A stretch of 64,000 bases of DNA from Aschersonia sp. MBC 622 (lineage: Eukaryota; Ascomycota; Sordariomycetes; Hypocreales; Clavicipitaceae), in assembly GCA_030782805.1 (NCBI GenBank), contig JARJPL010000556.1, forward strand, positions 1 to 64,000. Reading direction: 5' to 3'. The notes under the pieces are model-generated. The model was not told where the DNA came from. It ran no database searches and saw only the letters and a program-made list of their open reading frames with translations. Positions 47,961 to 58,970 of the stretch are shown piece by piece (within the stretch, counting starts at the first letter, position 1; each line of letters begins with the position of its first letter). The translations under genes and the position numbers were made by a program.

Positions 47961-49082
47961 ATGACACCTAAATCAACTTCGAGATTTATCATTTTCGCGG
48001 TGGTTTTCTTGTTGATATGGTGGACCTTCCTCTGGCCCTTGACCAACACGGCCGGTCTTCACGAGATTGCGAGCGTCGCGCTTCCACCTCTCGACTTTTT
48101 AACAGCCACATCGGATCGAAAACAGAAGCACGCGCAACATTATGCGTCTCAGGAAGCGCGTCAGTTTTGTGAGGCGCATGGCTATACCACTTATACGCCT
48201 AAACGTACATCCGGCGAGCGCAAAGTCTATGACCTAATGATGGTCAACACTGAGCTTGATTTTCTCGAAATTCGACTCCATGCGCTATACGACTACGTTG
48301 ACTACTTCGTCATTGTCGAATCTCCAAAGTCATTTCAGGGCGACGCAAAGACGCTCGTGATTGCAGATAATTGGGATAGATTTCGCCGCTACCACGATAA
48401 GATGATATACCACGAATTAACATTTCCAAAGTCGTTTAACCCTAAAAGGGCATGGGACTACGAAGATCTACAACGAGACGCAATGTTCGATCAAGCTATG
48501 AAGTCATTGACCGGGCCGAAAGCGCCCATGGAAGGCGACGTTATTGTTGTCTCCGACGTCGACGAGATTCCCCGACCCGAGTCGTTGCTCGTTCTTCGCA
48601 CCTGCAATTTCCCGCGACGTCTTACGCTCTCCTCCAAGTTCTATTACTATTCGTTCCAATTCTTGCATACGGGACCGGAGTGGCAGCATCCGCAGGCGAC
48701 ATTCTACCAAGGATGGCGCACCATCAAGCCTACCAACCTGCGCAACGGCGACGGTGGTCTGCCCTGGTTCCGCAACCAGGAAAAGGGCGTCCTCAAAAAT
48801 GCTGCGTGGCACTGCAGCAGCTGTTTTGCTACCATTGAGCAATTTCTCAACAAGATTGCCAGCTTTTCCCACGGCTGGATGAATGACGAAGAATACAGAG
48901 ATAAGGATAGAATCGCCGACGCGATACGACACGGCAGGGATGTTTGGGACAGAGATCAGGACCAGTTCTACAAGGTCGAGAACAATAAAGACATGCCGCC
49001 GCTGGTGCTTCAAGAATCGGAGCGGTTTGGCTACCTGACGAATCGGGATGGGCCATCGGCAGGGTTCAAGGATTATCCTTGA
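47961..49082 (+). CDS. GT17-family glycosyltransferase (GnT-III-like)
   Basis: Intronless, 373 residues from the ATG at 47961. A short cytosolic tail and a single membrane anchor (FIIFAVVFLLIWWTFLWPL) mark a type II Golgi protein. The luminal domain shows YDLMMVNTELDFLEIRLH, DYFVIVESPKSFQG, the DxD-type VVSDVDEIPRPE, and WHCSSCF, all features of family 17 beta-1,4-N-acetylglucosaminyltransferases. In animals GnT-III adds the bisecting GlcNAc to N-glycans; fungi usually lack that structure, so the acceptor here is unknown. The C-terminus ends FKDYP without a further domain. Confidence 0.9.
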   Translation: MTPKSTSRFIIFAVVFLLIWWTFLWPLTNTAGLHEIASVALPPLDFLTATSDRKQKHAQHYASQEARQFCEAHGYTTYTPKRTSGERKVYDLMMVNTELDFLEIRLHALYDYVDYFVIVESPKSFQGDAKTLVIADNWDRFRRYHDKMIYHELTFPKSFNPKRAWDYEDLQRDAMFDQAMKSLTGPKAPMEGDVIVVSDVDEIPRPESLLVLRTCNFPRRLTLSSKFYYYSFQFLHTGPEWQHPQATFYQGWRTIKPTNLRNGDGGLPWFRNQEKGVLKNAAWHCSSCFATIEQFLNKIASFSHGWMNDEEYRDKDRIADAIRHGRDVWDRDQDQFYKVENNKDMPPLVLQESERFGYLTNRDGPSAGFKDYP

Positions 49083-49573
49083 TCAAAGAAACGAAGAAAT
49101 GAAATGAAATGAAAGATGTTCTGAGGTCGGGTTCGATCTGGGACTATCCTGACTGGGCTTTGAGGATATCATGCTAGATACGCTGTCGTGTTGGTGGAAC
49201 GAATTATTTTGTAACATAATTATGCTGCTGGCCGAGTTTGGATTTGCCGGCCAGCGATCAGTACATATAAAGCGGACTAGAGACTGCTCGAAATCTAGAA
49301 TCACGAATTATACCAGAATACGAACGGCCCAATACTCGGAAAGAAAGTTTGAGGCTTCATATCGATTTATACGAAAGATGCTCCCGTGCTATGTAGAAAC
49401 GCCACGCCGTTGATCTTGGCGATGGTGGGGCATATCAGAAAGTTGCGACGAGCCAAGGAAAATCTCTCCACAGTATGATAACTCTTTGCCGACTAGGCAG
49501 CTCAGAATTGTTTTAGGATTCCTGATTTTTGACCTAGTCACTCTGCGGTCGTCCCGTCGCGTATTTACCAACC
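49083..49573. other. Intergenic, 3' of GT17 and promoter of KTI12
   Basis: No gene or structured element seen. A/T-rich in its middle part. Confidence 0.6.
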
Positions 49574-50624
49574 ATGCCTGTAGGTTGCCTTCGCAAGCCC
49601 ACCATCGACCGCCTTCCTAGGTGCTAACCCGCGTGCCCAGTTGATCATCGTCACCGGCTTCCCCACGTCGGGCAAGTCCACCCGAGCGAAACAGCTCCAC
49701 GACTACCTCTCAGAACGTATCGCCGACTCAAAGCACCGACTGCATCTCATCTCCGACGACAGCTTGTCCATATCCCGCACCGTCTACGACCTCGCCGCCG
49801 TGCCCGCGCACACGCGCTCCGCCAACGCCTCGGAGAAGGATGCCCGCGCCAGCCTCTACGGCGCCGTCAAGCGCGTGCTGTCCGACAAGGACATTGTCAT
49901 CCTCGACGGCCTCAACTACATCAAGGGCTGGCGCTACCAGCTGCACTGCGAGGCCAAGGCCATGCGCACGCCCAGCTGCGTCCTGCAGATTGGCTGCGCG
50001 CCCGACCGCGCCAAGCAGGTCAACCAAGCCCGTTTGGATCGACGCGCAGCAGTCGAGAGAGGCGAGGAGCAGCAGGCGTCAGAGGAGGGCCCGGAGCCGT
50101 ACGAGCAGAGCAACTGGGACAATCTCGTGTTTCGCTACGAGGAGCCGAACCCCATGACGAGATGGGACAGCCCGCTCTTCACGCTCATCTGGGAGGACGA
50201 CGAGGCGCAGGCGGCGCAGACGTTTGCGTCGCTGTGGGATGCCATTGCCGGCGACGGGCGCAAAGTGGTCAAGCCCAATCAGTCGACGGAGCCGCGCGGG
50301 CGCGACGCCGGCGGCGATTACCTCTACGTCCTGGACCGCGAGACGCAATACATTGTCAAGTGTATTCTGGATCAGCAAGGGGACGAAGCGGGCGGCGAGG
50401 TCAGGATTCCTCTCAACGGCGACTCCACCACGCAGGACAGTTTGGTAGTGGACCTGCCGACGCTGAAGAAGCTGAGCCTCCCCGGCCTGCAACGGCATCG
50501 AAGGGCATTCATGGGCTTGAACAGAGGCGGCATTGGCTTGGAAGCGGTTGGCAACATGGCAGTGGATCAGATTCGAGCCCTCTTTGTGCGCTACCTCAAC
50601 GATGCATTCGAAAAAGAGGAGTGA
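49574..50624 (+). CDS. KTI12: Kti12, Elongator-associated P-loop protein
   Basis: P-loop ATPase that binds Elongator and supports wobble-uridine modification of tRNA. Two exons, 49574-49579 and 49641-50624 (329 residues). The first exon is only six bases (ATGCCT) and joins TTGATCATCGTC to give MPLIIVTGFPTSGKST, the exact family start; without it no ATG precedes the P-loop. The intron has a CTAAC branch site and 61 bases. Further family marks are LISDDSL, EKDARASLYGAVKR, ILDGLNYIKGWRYQLHCEAK and RRAFMGLNR near the C-terminus. An Arg/Gly linker (about 220-235) separates the kinase-like domain from the C-terminal tRNA-interacting domain. Confidence 0.93.
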
Positions 50625-51071
50625 GCGGCAGATGCGGATTTTTGAATCACAAAGATTGAGCAACGCAAGATACCAGCCGCGCGAATAATGAACAACCGCA
50701 TAGGAAGCCATTGATACTTGAAATAATGTGTCATTATGATCGTGGTGACCTCATCCCATGCGAAATACTACATAAACCTCGACATTTCTCTTCCCCATCA
50801 ATTCGGTATGCGAGACAGATATCAACGCTGTTCCCTGATTATGACGATGCTAGCTGGCCACCTGCCATATTACGAACCCTATTGCCCCGGTGGTTTCACT
50901 TCGGTCGTGGCGCTTTCTGTGAGCTCGCGAAGATCAGTTCGGATGCCACATGGCGCGAATACAGTTTCATTTCCTGGCCAGTCTTCGACTTTAACAGCCG
51001 GCTGAACTTGCGCTGTGATGGTCTTCTTTCCGCAATTTCAGTAGTCTCCTTGCCTGTACAACTGTCAAGGC
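50625..51071. other. Convergent 3' region
   Basis: Lies between the stop codons of KTI12 (plus) and the aquaporin gene (minus). A plus-strand frame of 124 codons here overlaps the aquaporin 3' end and is not credible as a gene. Confidence 0.6.
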
Positions 51072-52209
51072 TTATGCCACCTTGATTGGGCCGATAGGGG
51101 CAGTTTCAACTTGTGAGAATGGTAGAGTGAGACTAGGAGGATCAGGTGATGTGCGGCTGACAGGAGATCGGCCACGGAGCGGATCCCCCGAATTACCAGA
51201 GCTAGCTATCGGAGACACTATAGGCTCGAGAACCTCGAGCACGTCTACAGCGTCAGGGCGCACGACGTGAGCGCGCGTATTGGCAGCCTCCTCGTCAAAG
51301 ACGAAGCGATCCATTTCTTTTTCGTTAAAGTCTTGTCCAGGATTGGCCGTTTCATACTCGAGGATGTTGATGAGATGATAGAAGCCGGCCGCAAGAGCAC
51401 TGCCAAGACCAGGTCCGACCCAGTAGATCCAGTGGTAGCTCGGGAAGCTGTGCAGGACGATGCAGGGGCCAACAGTGCGCGCAGGGTTGAGGGAGCCGCC
51501 AGTGAAGTATACACCCGTCATTTCAGCAATGAAGAGCGACAGGCCTATACCAATAGGAGCCAGAAAGGTGCCCTTGTGCTTCTCGGCGGCGAGCATGATG
51601 ATGGTGAAGACGAGCTCGGCAGTTAGGAAAGCCTCAATCCAAACGCCCTGCGCGACGCTCGTCCCGCCACCAAGAGCCGTCGCAATTCGCATTTCGCCAG
51701 GGAATAGCACTTGGACAAAAGCAGCAGCGGCAGTGGCACCAAGTATCTGAGCGACAAAGATGAGAAAAGCACGCACAGGTCCCATGGCGCCGATGAGTAC
51801 TAGACCAAAAGTGACGGCGGGATTGAAGAGACCTAAGAAGAGAGACATGAGTATGTGTACTTGGTCAGGAGCAGATGTCGAGTTCATAGTACGTACCTCC
51901 GCTAATGCGGAAGAAAACCCAGGCATTGACAGCGAGACTAAAGCCAAAGGCCAATGCAATGAATAGCAGTGTTGCGGTATCGGGGCTGTCGGCAATGGCG
52001 TGCTGATCGTCGGCCTCTTGGCCCTGCTGCTGCGCAGCGCGGTTGCCTTTGAGGGAGGCGTTGGCGACCTGGGTGGCGGAGAAGGCGAAGAAGAGGAAGA
52101 GCAACGTGCCGACGAATTCGCCAATGGCGGCAACAAAGTGGTTTCGAACCTTGTTGGGGATCGCCGACACCAGTTGGCGCGGGTACACGGGCTGGATGAT
52201 GTGCTTCAT
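51072..52209 (-). CDS. Aquaporin (MIP family), orthodox water-channel type
   Basis: Six-helix membrane channel. Exons are 52209-51897 and 51832-51072 (357 residues). The intron lies just before the first NPA box and splices ISGG to LFNPAVTFG. The second box is GGSLNPARTVGP; Arg followed by Thr rather than Asp after the second NPA marks a water-type rather than a glycerol-type channel. The loop between helices 2 and 3 is Gln-rich (AAQQQGQ). The cytosolic C-terminus (about 280-357) is long, acidic then Ser/Pro-rich. A run of small hairpins with GATA words lies just upstream (see 52327-52474). Confidence 0.93.
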
Positions 52210-52326
52210 GTTTAGGGTCGTTCCCTCAGAGATTCGAAAAGGAAACCGTTTGACTTGCGAAGATCAGACGAGTAGTGATGTAGCCGAAAATTGTGAGATG
52301 GGATGAGAAGAAGGGGGGAGGATAGA

Positions 52327-52390
52327 TATCCAGAAGGATAAGTATCCAAGAGGATAAGTACCCATGAGGGTAAGTATCCAGAAGGATAAT
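52327..52390 (-). repeat. Four tandem 16-base palindromic units with GATA words
   Basis: Units at 52327-52342, 52343-52358, 52359-52374 and 52375-52390. Each reads TATCC, a four-base loop, GGATA, then AG or AT, so each can form a five-pair hairpin. Unit 3 changes to TACCC and GGGTA, which keeps the pairing. Units 1 and 2 contain GATAAG, the consensus of fungal GATA factors. They lie 118-181 bases upstream of the aquaporin start. Confidence 0.85.
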
Positions 52391-52435
52391 ACCGAAGCGA
52401 ATATACCCAGGAGTTTAAGTGCCCAGAAAGAAAAA

Positions 52436-52474
52436 GATCCAGCAGAATCAGGATCTAGGAAGGAAAGATTCCTT
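52436..52474 (-). repeat. Two further inverted repeats upstream of the aquaporin
   Basis: GATCC (52436-52440) pairs with GGATC (52451-52455), and AAGGAA (52460-52465) pairs with TTCCTT (52469-52474). They continue the hairpin run at 52327-52390. Confidence 0.65.
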
Positions 52475-55012
52475 GGTAAATGATGGATACTACTCGAAAT
52501 CGCAAACAGTTTCAAACGTTGAAGACCAAGGTGGCACGAGTCAGGTGCAATCCAGTGGCGAAATGTGAGCAAAATGAGTGAAGCTCATCTCATCTCAAAT
52601 ACCAGCCACATGAGAAATAGACTATAATGCAAATGAATGCAGACCGCCCAGCCACGAACTGTCCGGCGCACCGTTACGCCCTTAGCGCTGCTTCCCTTGA
52701 CACCCTTGGGGCAAGATTCTCTGCCTTCTGGCCGATCCCGAGGCTCTGCTCCCGCGATTCAAGCAGAGGAGACCAATAGCTGTACGATTTCCCTGTTTTT
52801 CAATGATGGACTCTGGCCAGAGTGGACTAGATGCATGAGACGGATGACGATGTCTTGCCTTGCGAGGTTGACGCGATCCACTAGACACGTTTTTTTATGA
52901 CGTTGAGGGAATATTTGATTTGTTCTCTTGGAAAAGTCATCAATGCTTGGTTAAAGTACGATGCGGGCGTCTGAACATGTGCATCGGGCCCATGCTCACT
53001 CCAGTTGGGGATTTAAGCAGCGTTCGCGTGGCGTCGGCACCGTCTGGGGCGGAGGACTAAGGTTGTCGGCACGGCATCCGGTGCAGATCGTACTAACGCA
53101 AGCATGGGCTCATGGTATCTGCAGCCTGCTAATCTGTATATTACATTGCTGTGCTAGGATACATACGACGCCTTGAGAAAACGGAACGAGCAAAGAGCAA
53201 GGGAGAAAGAATCGAAGTGGCTTGTCCTGGCAGGGATAAAACCATTAAAACCCCTGTTGAATTGGCCAGGGGGCCTGCGCCATCAAACTCGTTATGCGTA
53301 AATCCCCTTTCTGGATTCTGGCTCCGTCAGAGCCTCCACCAAAATTTCCAGAACGCCGTAACAGACGGAGCACGCGGAGCTAGCCACGAGGGGCTCACTG
53401 GCTCCAGTTGTGACGTTGAAGGCACCTTGCCTTTTTGACCGCAATTTCCACACGTGCGGAAGGCCGTAACTATTCGGAGAGCAGCTATTAATAGAGGCAA
53501 AAACCAGTATCTGCACCTTTTATCAACTAAAATTTCATGCAGGACCCAGCCAATTTGTATAATCATTTTCGCTTTCAGACTGGTGACGCATATTCCTGCT
53601 AGACAGCACTTTGCGATTCTACAAACACATATTCGTTCATCTTCTATTCAAGCACGTCTTATGATTCTAGGGCCCGCACCGGTCTCTGATACTTCAGAGG
53701 GTCTTCTTCATCTCTCTCAAGCTGTCAAGGGCTTGGACAAGATCAGTATGGCTTGCCTCGACGCTGATCAAACTTACTGTATGCTTCCTGCGTCTTTCAC
53801 GCTTACGGATGGAGCACCAAGATGTAGGTTTGAGGTTGCGAAAGCGCAACGCTTTCTCAATCTTATGACTGCTAGAGCACATTTATACACGGCGGAATCA
53901 GCGTTATCGAAGCAGTCCTCTGAGCCCGAAATGTTTGTTTGGTCATGTCTCAATCACCCAAAGGGGTAGTGTTGCGGAGTGAGAGTGAGTGAATGGCGGA
54001 AGGCCGAGTTATTCGTCGTGGATTGCGAGACATAGTCTTTGTTGGGTTGGGCGCTAAACTCGTGCGAACGGAAATTGTTCGCCCAGAATATTATGGAACA
54101 AGGTGGTAGGAATTGCCCAGTGCAACGTCTATCTTAAACGTCGCCTTAACGAGGAATTCGGCATCTACGGTGAGCAGGCTGGCAGGACATGGAAAGACGA
54201 GGATGAACAAAGGTCAATTACACAGCCTGACTAAATAAGCATGTTGAAAATGATTGGTCAGTGGCGGACCTGCCATTGTCCGCTGATGAAGCACGGCCTG
54301 CTTCTTGCTCATGGTGAGGCCGGTGAAGCTTCGAGCTGGCAACTGGCCATTGCTAAAGCAGCGTGATGACAAAGCACGGTGAAGTCCTGGGGTTGTCATT
54401 GCGTGGCCTAGAGCTGCCTGGCCTTACTTGGTGGTGGAATGTGGCAGAACGTTCCACTTGGCGGCCAGCACACTCACAGCGCAGTTTGCACCACCTTCGC
54501 CCCTAAAATTGAAGAACGTATCCGTTGCCACAGCGCATGGCCGCCTAAAAGAGCGGGCACTCTGGGCTTCTGGAGCATCAATCTTCCGCTCCGCTTCAGG
54601 GTCTCGACGCTTCTGATTGGCCCATCTCGCCAACCGCCTGCGAAACCGTGGTTCGGCAAGTACCTTGTACCGCTCCGCTGCGCACGCAGTCCACTCCGCA
54701 AAGCAACCACTGTGGCATTACCTCACCTTCGAAACCGGCTCCTCTTCTTACCTCTTCGGCACGATTCGCCTCTTGAACCTCTCTCCTCCCTACAACTCGT
54801 CCAAGACACGTCATTTCTGTCTTTCACAAATTCTTCATCTCCTCGTTTGTCTTAGGTTTGTCTTTCTTTCTCGTCGCATCGTTTGCGAGAAGGTTACCGA
54901 TCAATAGACACTCGTCAGTCCTGCGTTTGTTGCTCGCCGAGCTTATTCGCTTCCTCCACCCTCAACCGATTTACACCCTTCGCATCTTTGCCACGCGCAC
55001 AAACTCGACACA

Positions 55013-57741
55013 ATGGCTCCCCAACCGGAGGAGCACAAGAAGAAGGTCAACTTGACGTGAGTTTTGTCTCTTTAAGTCCCCGTTGATTGCTGCCGGCAGA
55101 GCTCGCCCGCAACTTCGCAGCCCAAAACCAGCCAGCTAACAAATCCCACAGCGACGTCTCTGGCGCCGAAATCAAGAACGTAAGCAGCATCGATGGACGC
55201 ATCGCCATGATGAAAAGCCGAGCACAACTAACCATCTATCCAGGAAGACGATGTCGCGACTGCCATTCTCAAGAAGAAGAAGAAGCCCAACCAGCTCATG
55301 TGCGTTACTCCCCACCACTCCAATCCCACTGTCCACGCCTAGCTAACTTAGTATCGCTAGGGTAACCGATGCCGTCAATGACGACAACAGTATCATTGCC
55401 CTTTCCGAAAATACCATGGAGGAGCTCCAGCTCTTCCGTGGTGACACAGTTCTCGTCCGCGGCAAGAAGAGAAAGGACACAGTCCTGATCGTTCTCGCTG
55501 ATGAGGAGCTCGATGACGGCAGTGCCCGTATCAACCGTGTGGTTCGCCACAACCTTCGCGTCAAGCATGGCGATATGATCACCATCCAGCCCTGCCCCGA
55601 CATCAAATATGTATGTTCTCCGATGCATGCCGACCGTCAAAGGCGAAACTAACAATTACAAGGCTAAGCGAATTGCTGTTCTGCCCATCGCCGACACTGT
55701 CGAAGGCATTACTGGCTCACTCTTCGACGTATTTCTCGCCCCCTACTTCCGCGAAGCTTACCGCCCTGTCCGTCAAGGCGATCTCTTCATTGTTCGTGGT
55801 GGTATGCGACAAGTTGAGTTCAAGGTTGTCGAGGTCGACCCTCCCGAGTACGGCATTGTCGCACAAGACACAGTCATTCACTGCGAGGGTGACCCGATCG
55901 AGCGCGATGAGGAGGAGAACAACCTCAATGAGGTTGGTTACGATGACATTGGCGGCTGCCGCAAGCAAATGGCCCAGATCCGCGAAATGGTCGAGCTGCC
56001 CTTGCGCCACCCCCAGCTTTTCAAATCTATCGGTATCAAGCCTCCCCGTGGTGTTCTGCTCTACGGTCCTCCCGGTACCGGTAAGACGTTGATGGCTCGC
56101 GCCGTCGCCAACGAAACTGGTGCTTTCTTCTTCCTCATCAACGGTCCCGAAATCATGTCCAAGATGGCTGGTGAATCCGAGTCCAACTTGCGCAAGGCTT
56201 TCGAGGAGGCCGAGAAGAACTCGCCCGCCATCATCTTTATCGATGAAATCGACTCCATTGCCCCCAAGCGTGACAAGACAAACGGTGAGGTCGAGCGTCG
56301 TGTCGTTTCTCAGCTCCTCACCCTTATGGATGGCATGAAGGCTCGCTCCAACGTAGTCGTCATGGCCGCCACAAACCGTCCCAACTCTATTGATCCTGCC
56401 CTTCGTCGCTTCGGCCGTTTTGATCGTGAGGTCGATATTGGCGTCCCCGACCCTACCGGCCGTCTTGAGATTCTGCAGATCCACACCAAGAACATGAAGC
56501 TTGGTGACGACGTCGACCTGGAGCAAATTGCCTCCGAGACCCATGGTTATGTCGGTTCCGATGTGGCTGCTCTCTGCTCGGAGGCTGCCATGCAGCAGAT
56601 TCGTGAGAAGATGGACCTCATCGATCTCGACGAGGACACCATCGATGCTGAGGTCCTTGACTCCCTTGGTGTCACCATGGAAAACTTCCGATTCGCTCTG
56701 GGTGTCTCTAACCCCTCTGCCCTTCGCGAGGTTGCTGTTGTCGAAGTTCCCAACGTCCGCTGGGAGGATATCGGTGGTCTCGAGGCCGTCAAGCAGGATT
56801 TGCGCGAGCAGGTCCAGTACCCTGTCGACCACCCCGAAAAGTTCCTCAAGTTTGGTCTCTCGCCATCTCGAGGTGTTTTGTTCTACGGTCCCCCTGGTAC
56901 CGGTAAGACAATGTTGGCCAAGGCTGTCGCCAACGAGTGCGCTGCCAACTTCATTTCTGTCAAGGGACCTGAGCTTCTCAGCATGTGGTTTGGTGAATCG
57001 GAAAGTAACATCCGTGATATTTTCGACAAGGCCCGTGCCGCTGCTCCTTGCATCGTCTTCCTCGACGAGTTGGACTCGATTGCCAAGGCTCGTGGTGGCT
57101 CTGTCGGCGATGCTGGTGGTGCTTCGGATCGTGTTGTCAACCAGCTCCTTACTGAAATGGATGGTATGACTTCAAAGAAGAACGTCTTCGTCATTGGCGC
57201 CACCAATAGACCAGAGCAGCTCGACCCCGCACTTTGCCGTCCCGGTCGTCTCGACTCTCTCATTTATGTTCCTCTCCCCGATGAGCTCGGCCGTCTGAGC
57301 ATTCTTCAGGCTCAGCTCCGTAAATCTCCCGTCGCTCCTGACGTGGACCTTGGCTTCATCTCTGCCAAGACGCACGGCTTCTCTGGTGCCGATATCAGCT
57401 TCATTGCCCAGCGCGCCGCCAAGATTGCCATCAAGGAGTCAATTGACGCCGACATTGCGCGCACCAAGGAGCGCGAGGCTGCTGGCGACATGGAAGTGGA
57501 TGAGGAGGAGGAAGTCGAGGACCCTGTGCCCGTTCTGACCAAAGCCCATTTCGAGGAGGCTATGCAGATGGCCCGCAGATCCGTCAGCGATGTTGAGATT
57601 CGCCGCTATGAGGCTTTTGCTCAGCAGATGAAGAATGCCGGCCCCGGTGCCTTTTTCAAGTTCCCCGAGGGTGAGCAAGGCCAGGGTGCCGGTGGCGACT
57701 CGTTCGGCGACGCCGGCAACGATGATGGCCTGTATGACTAA
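55013..57741 (+). CDS. CDC48: AAA ATPase Cdc48/p97
   Basis: Hexameric unfoldase that extracts ubiquitinated proteins for ER-associated degradation, chromatin turnover and membrane fusion. Predicted exons are 55013-55056, 55152-55179, 55244-55299, 55361-55610 and 55663-57741 (818 residues); all four introns fall in the first 650 bases. The N domain contains MEELQLFRGDTVLVRGKKR and KRIAVLPIADTVEG. Domain D1 has Walker A GPPGTGKT at 261-268 and Walker B IIFIDEIDSIAP; D2 has a second GPPGTGKT and IVFLDELDSIAK. ALCRPGRLDSLIYVPLPDE is the D2 sensor region. The acidic tail ends NDDGLYD, close to the C-terminal motif used by Cdc48 cofactors. Length and motifs match the family throughout. Confidence 0.98.
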
Positions 57742-58385
57742 AGTGCCAAGGGCGAGGAGCTTTACCTGATTGTATTCTACGCAAGAAGCGGTGATCAAGA
57801 TGACTTGAGCAAAGAGTGGTTGGCATGCTTTTTTAGTGGTTTTTCATTTGGCTGGAGGTTCAAGAAGTATTAGAAGCCAATGTAGGGGACTAAAATCCTT
57901 GCAATTATTCAGAGTCTTGGTTGTGTTTGTCGCTCAGAGGATCTGGTGCGATGGACGCAATAAAGTACGACTCTTGGCAGATTTATTCGGCTTTCATAGA
58001 TGACGCAATTGATTTCTTATGACATGAACTGGAGAAGTTTTATGTATTTTTTTGTGATGTATTGATTACTATATGGTTTTGTTCCGCTTGTGAGTAATGA
58101 TGACTGAGTGGTTATGTATACAAGTAAGTCCAACTAGACACTTGCCGGGTTCATGCGACCGAACAATTCTGTGCATTCCATACGCGGCCTTTGCTGACTG
58201 GTTCTGGTTCAAGGCCGTTCTTTCCAGCGCCGGGTTCTGAATAGGCTTCTGTGTGGTGCTCTGATTCTCGCCTTTTGCGTTGCTTCCCCCCTCCTCCTTC
58301 TTCTTTCTTCTCTTCTTCTCTTCTTCTATGCGATTCGCCTCGTTTTTGGTTCGTGTTTCGTCAATCGTCCTAAACTAGTCTTCAT
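57742..58385. other. Convergent 3' region
   Basis: Between the stop codons of CDC48 (plus) and the small unknown gene (minus). A/T-rich with T-runs near 58260-58350; no gene seen. Confidence 0.6.
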
Positions 58386-58970
58386 CTAGTCTTCAATCTC
58401 GCACACGCTCTCCAGGCACTCCTTTGTGACGCGAATCGTGTCTTCGACAACAGCCTGGGGCACCGCCAGCGCCAGCTTGACGTCATTGTTCGTTGTCGTA
58501 CTGCCGTTGGTCGTCGGCGCTGCTTTCCCATTGGTGCCGGCGGCGGCTGTGTTGTTAGTGGCCGCCGCCGCCTTGGCGGTGGCTTCTTGCACGTCGTCGA
58601 GGACGCGGCGCAGTAGAGCGGGAAAGGTCAGGACCTCGCCGGAGCGCAGCAGCTGCAGGGCGTGGCTCTGTATAACGGTAGGCCAGTTGGATGAGTCGGC
58701 GTTGAGGGCGTGGAGTAGTCGTTCTTGTATTCTGGAAGGAAGAAGACAGAGAGAGAGAGTTAGTGACCGGGGAAAAGGAAGGGGGGGGAGCATGTGGGCT
58801 TCCGGTGTAGGGAACGGGAAGATGGGAGGGGGGAGCACAAACTTGGGGACGTGGCCGTCGCGGAGGAGAATGGTGTTTATTTGGGAGCGTAGATCGGGAT
58901 CCAGCGTGGCGGGTGTGTAGTCGGCGGCTGATGAGGGAACCTTGACTGGCGTAGAAGCCCTTTGCGACAT
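58386..58970 (-). CDS. Small conserved-looking protein of unknown function
   Basis: Two exons, 58970-58843 and 58731-58386, give 157 residues. The 111-base intron is in frame with no stop, so an unspliced reading is also open, but the intron part is Pro/Phe/Leu-rich and the splice gives a smooth join (GHVPK to IQERLLHALNAD). The protein has a Ser/Pro N-terminus, a helical core (LRSQINTILLRDGHVPK, HALQLLRSGEVLTFPALLRRV), an Ala/Thr/Asn-rich linker, and a C-terminal helix (VPQAVVEDTIRVTKECLESV). No signal peptide or membrane helix. I do not recognise the family and give no function. Confidence 0.65.
   Translation of the reverse strand: MSQRASTPVKVPSSAADYTPATLDPDLRSQINTILLRDGHVPKFVLPPPIFPFPTPEAHMLPPLPFPRSLTLSLCLLPSRIQERLLHALNADSSNWPTVIQSHALQLLRSGEVLTFPALLRRVLDDVQEATAKAAAATNNTAAAGTNGKAAPTTNGSTTTNNDVKLALAVPQAVVEDTIRVTKECLESVCEIED

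Larger units (their letters stand above)
52210..55012. other. Divergent intergenic between aquaporin and CDC48
   Basis: 2.8 kb. The left end is the aquaporin 5' flank with the hairpin run. A 102-codon frame at 53661-53969 (plus) is the only open frame with some protein-like character, and I cannot support it. The right end (54770-55012) is the pyrimidine-rich CDC48 leader. Confidence 0.5.

Noticed and set aside
53661..53969. 102-codon frame upstream of CDC48
   Set aside because: Some protein-like stretches, but no recognised family, no conserved context and a length common by chance.
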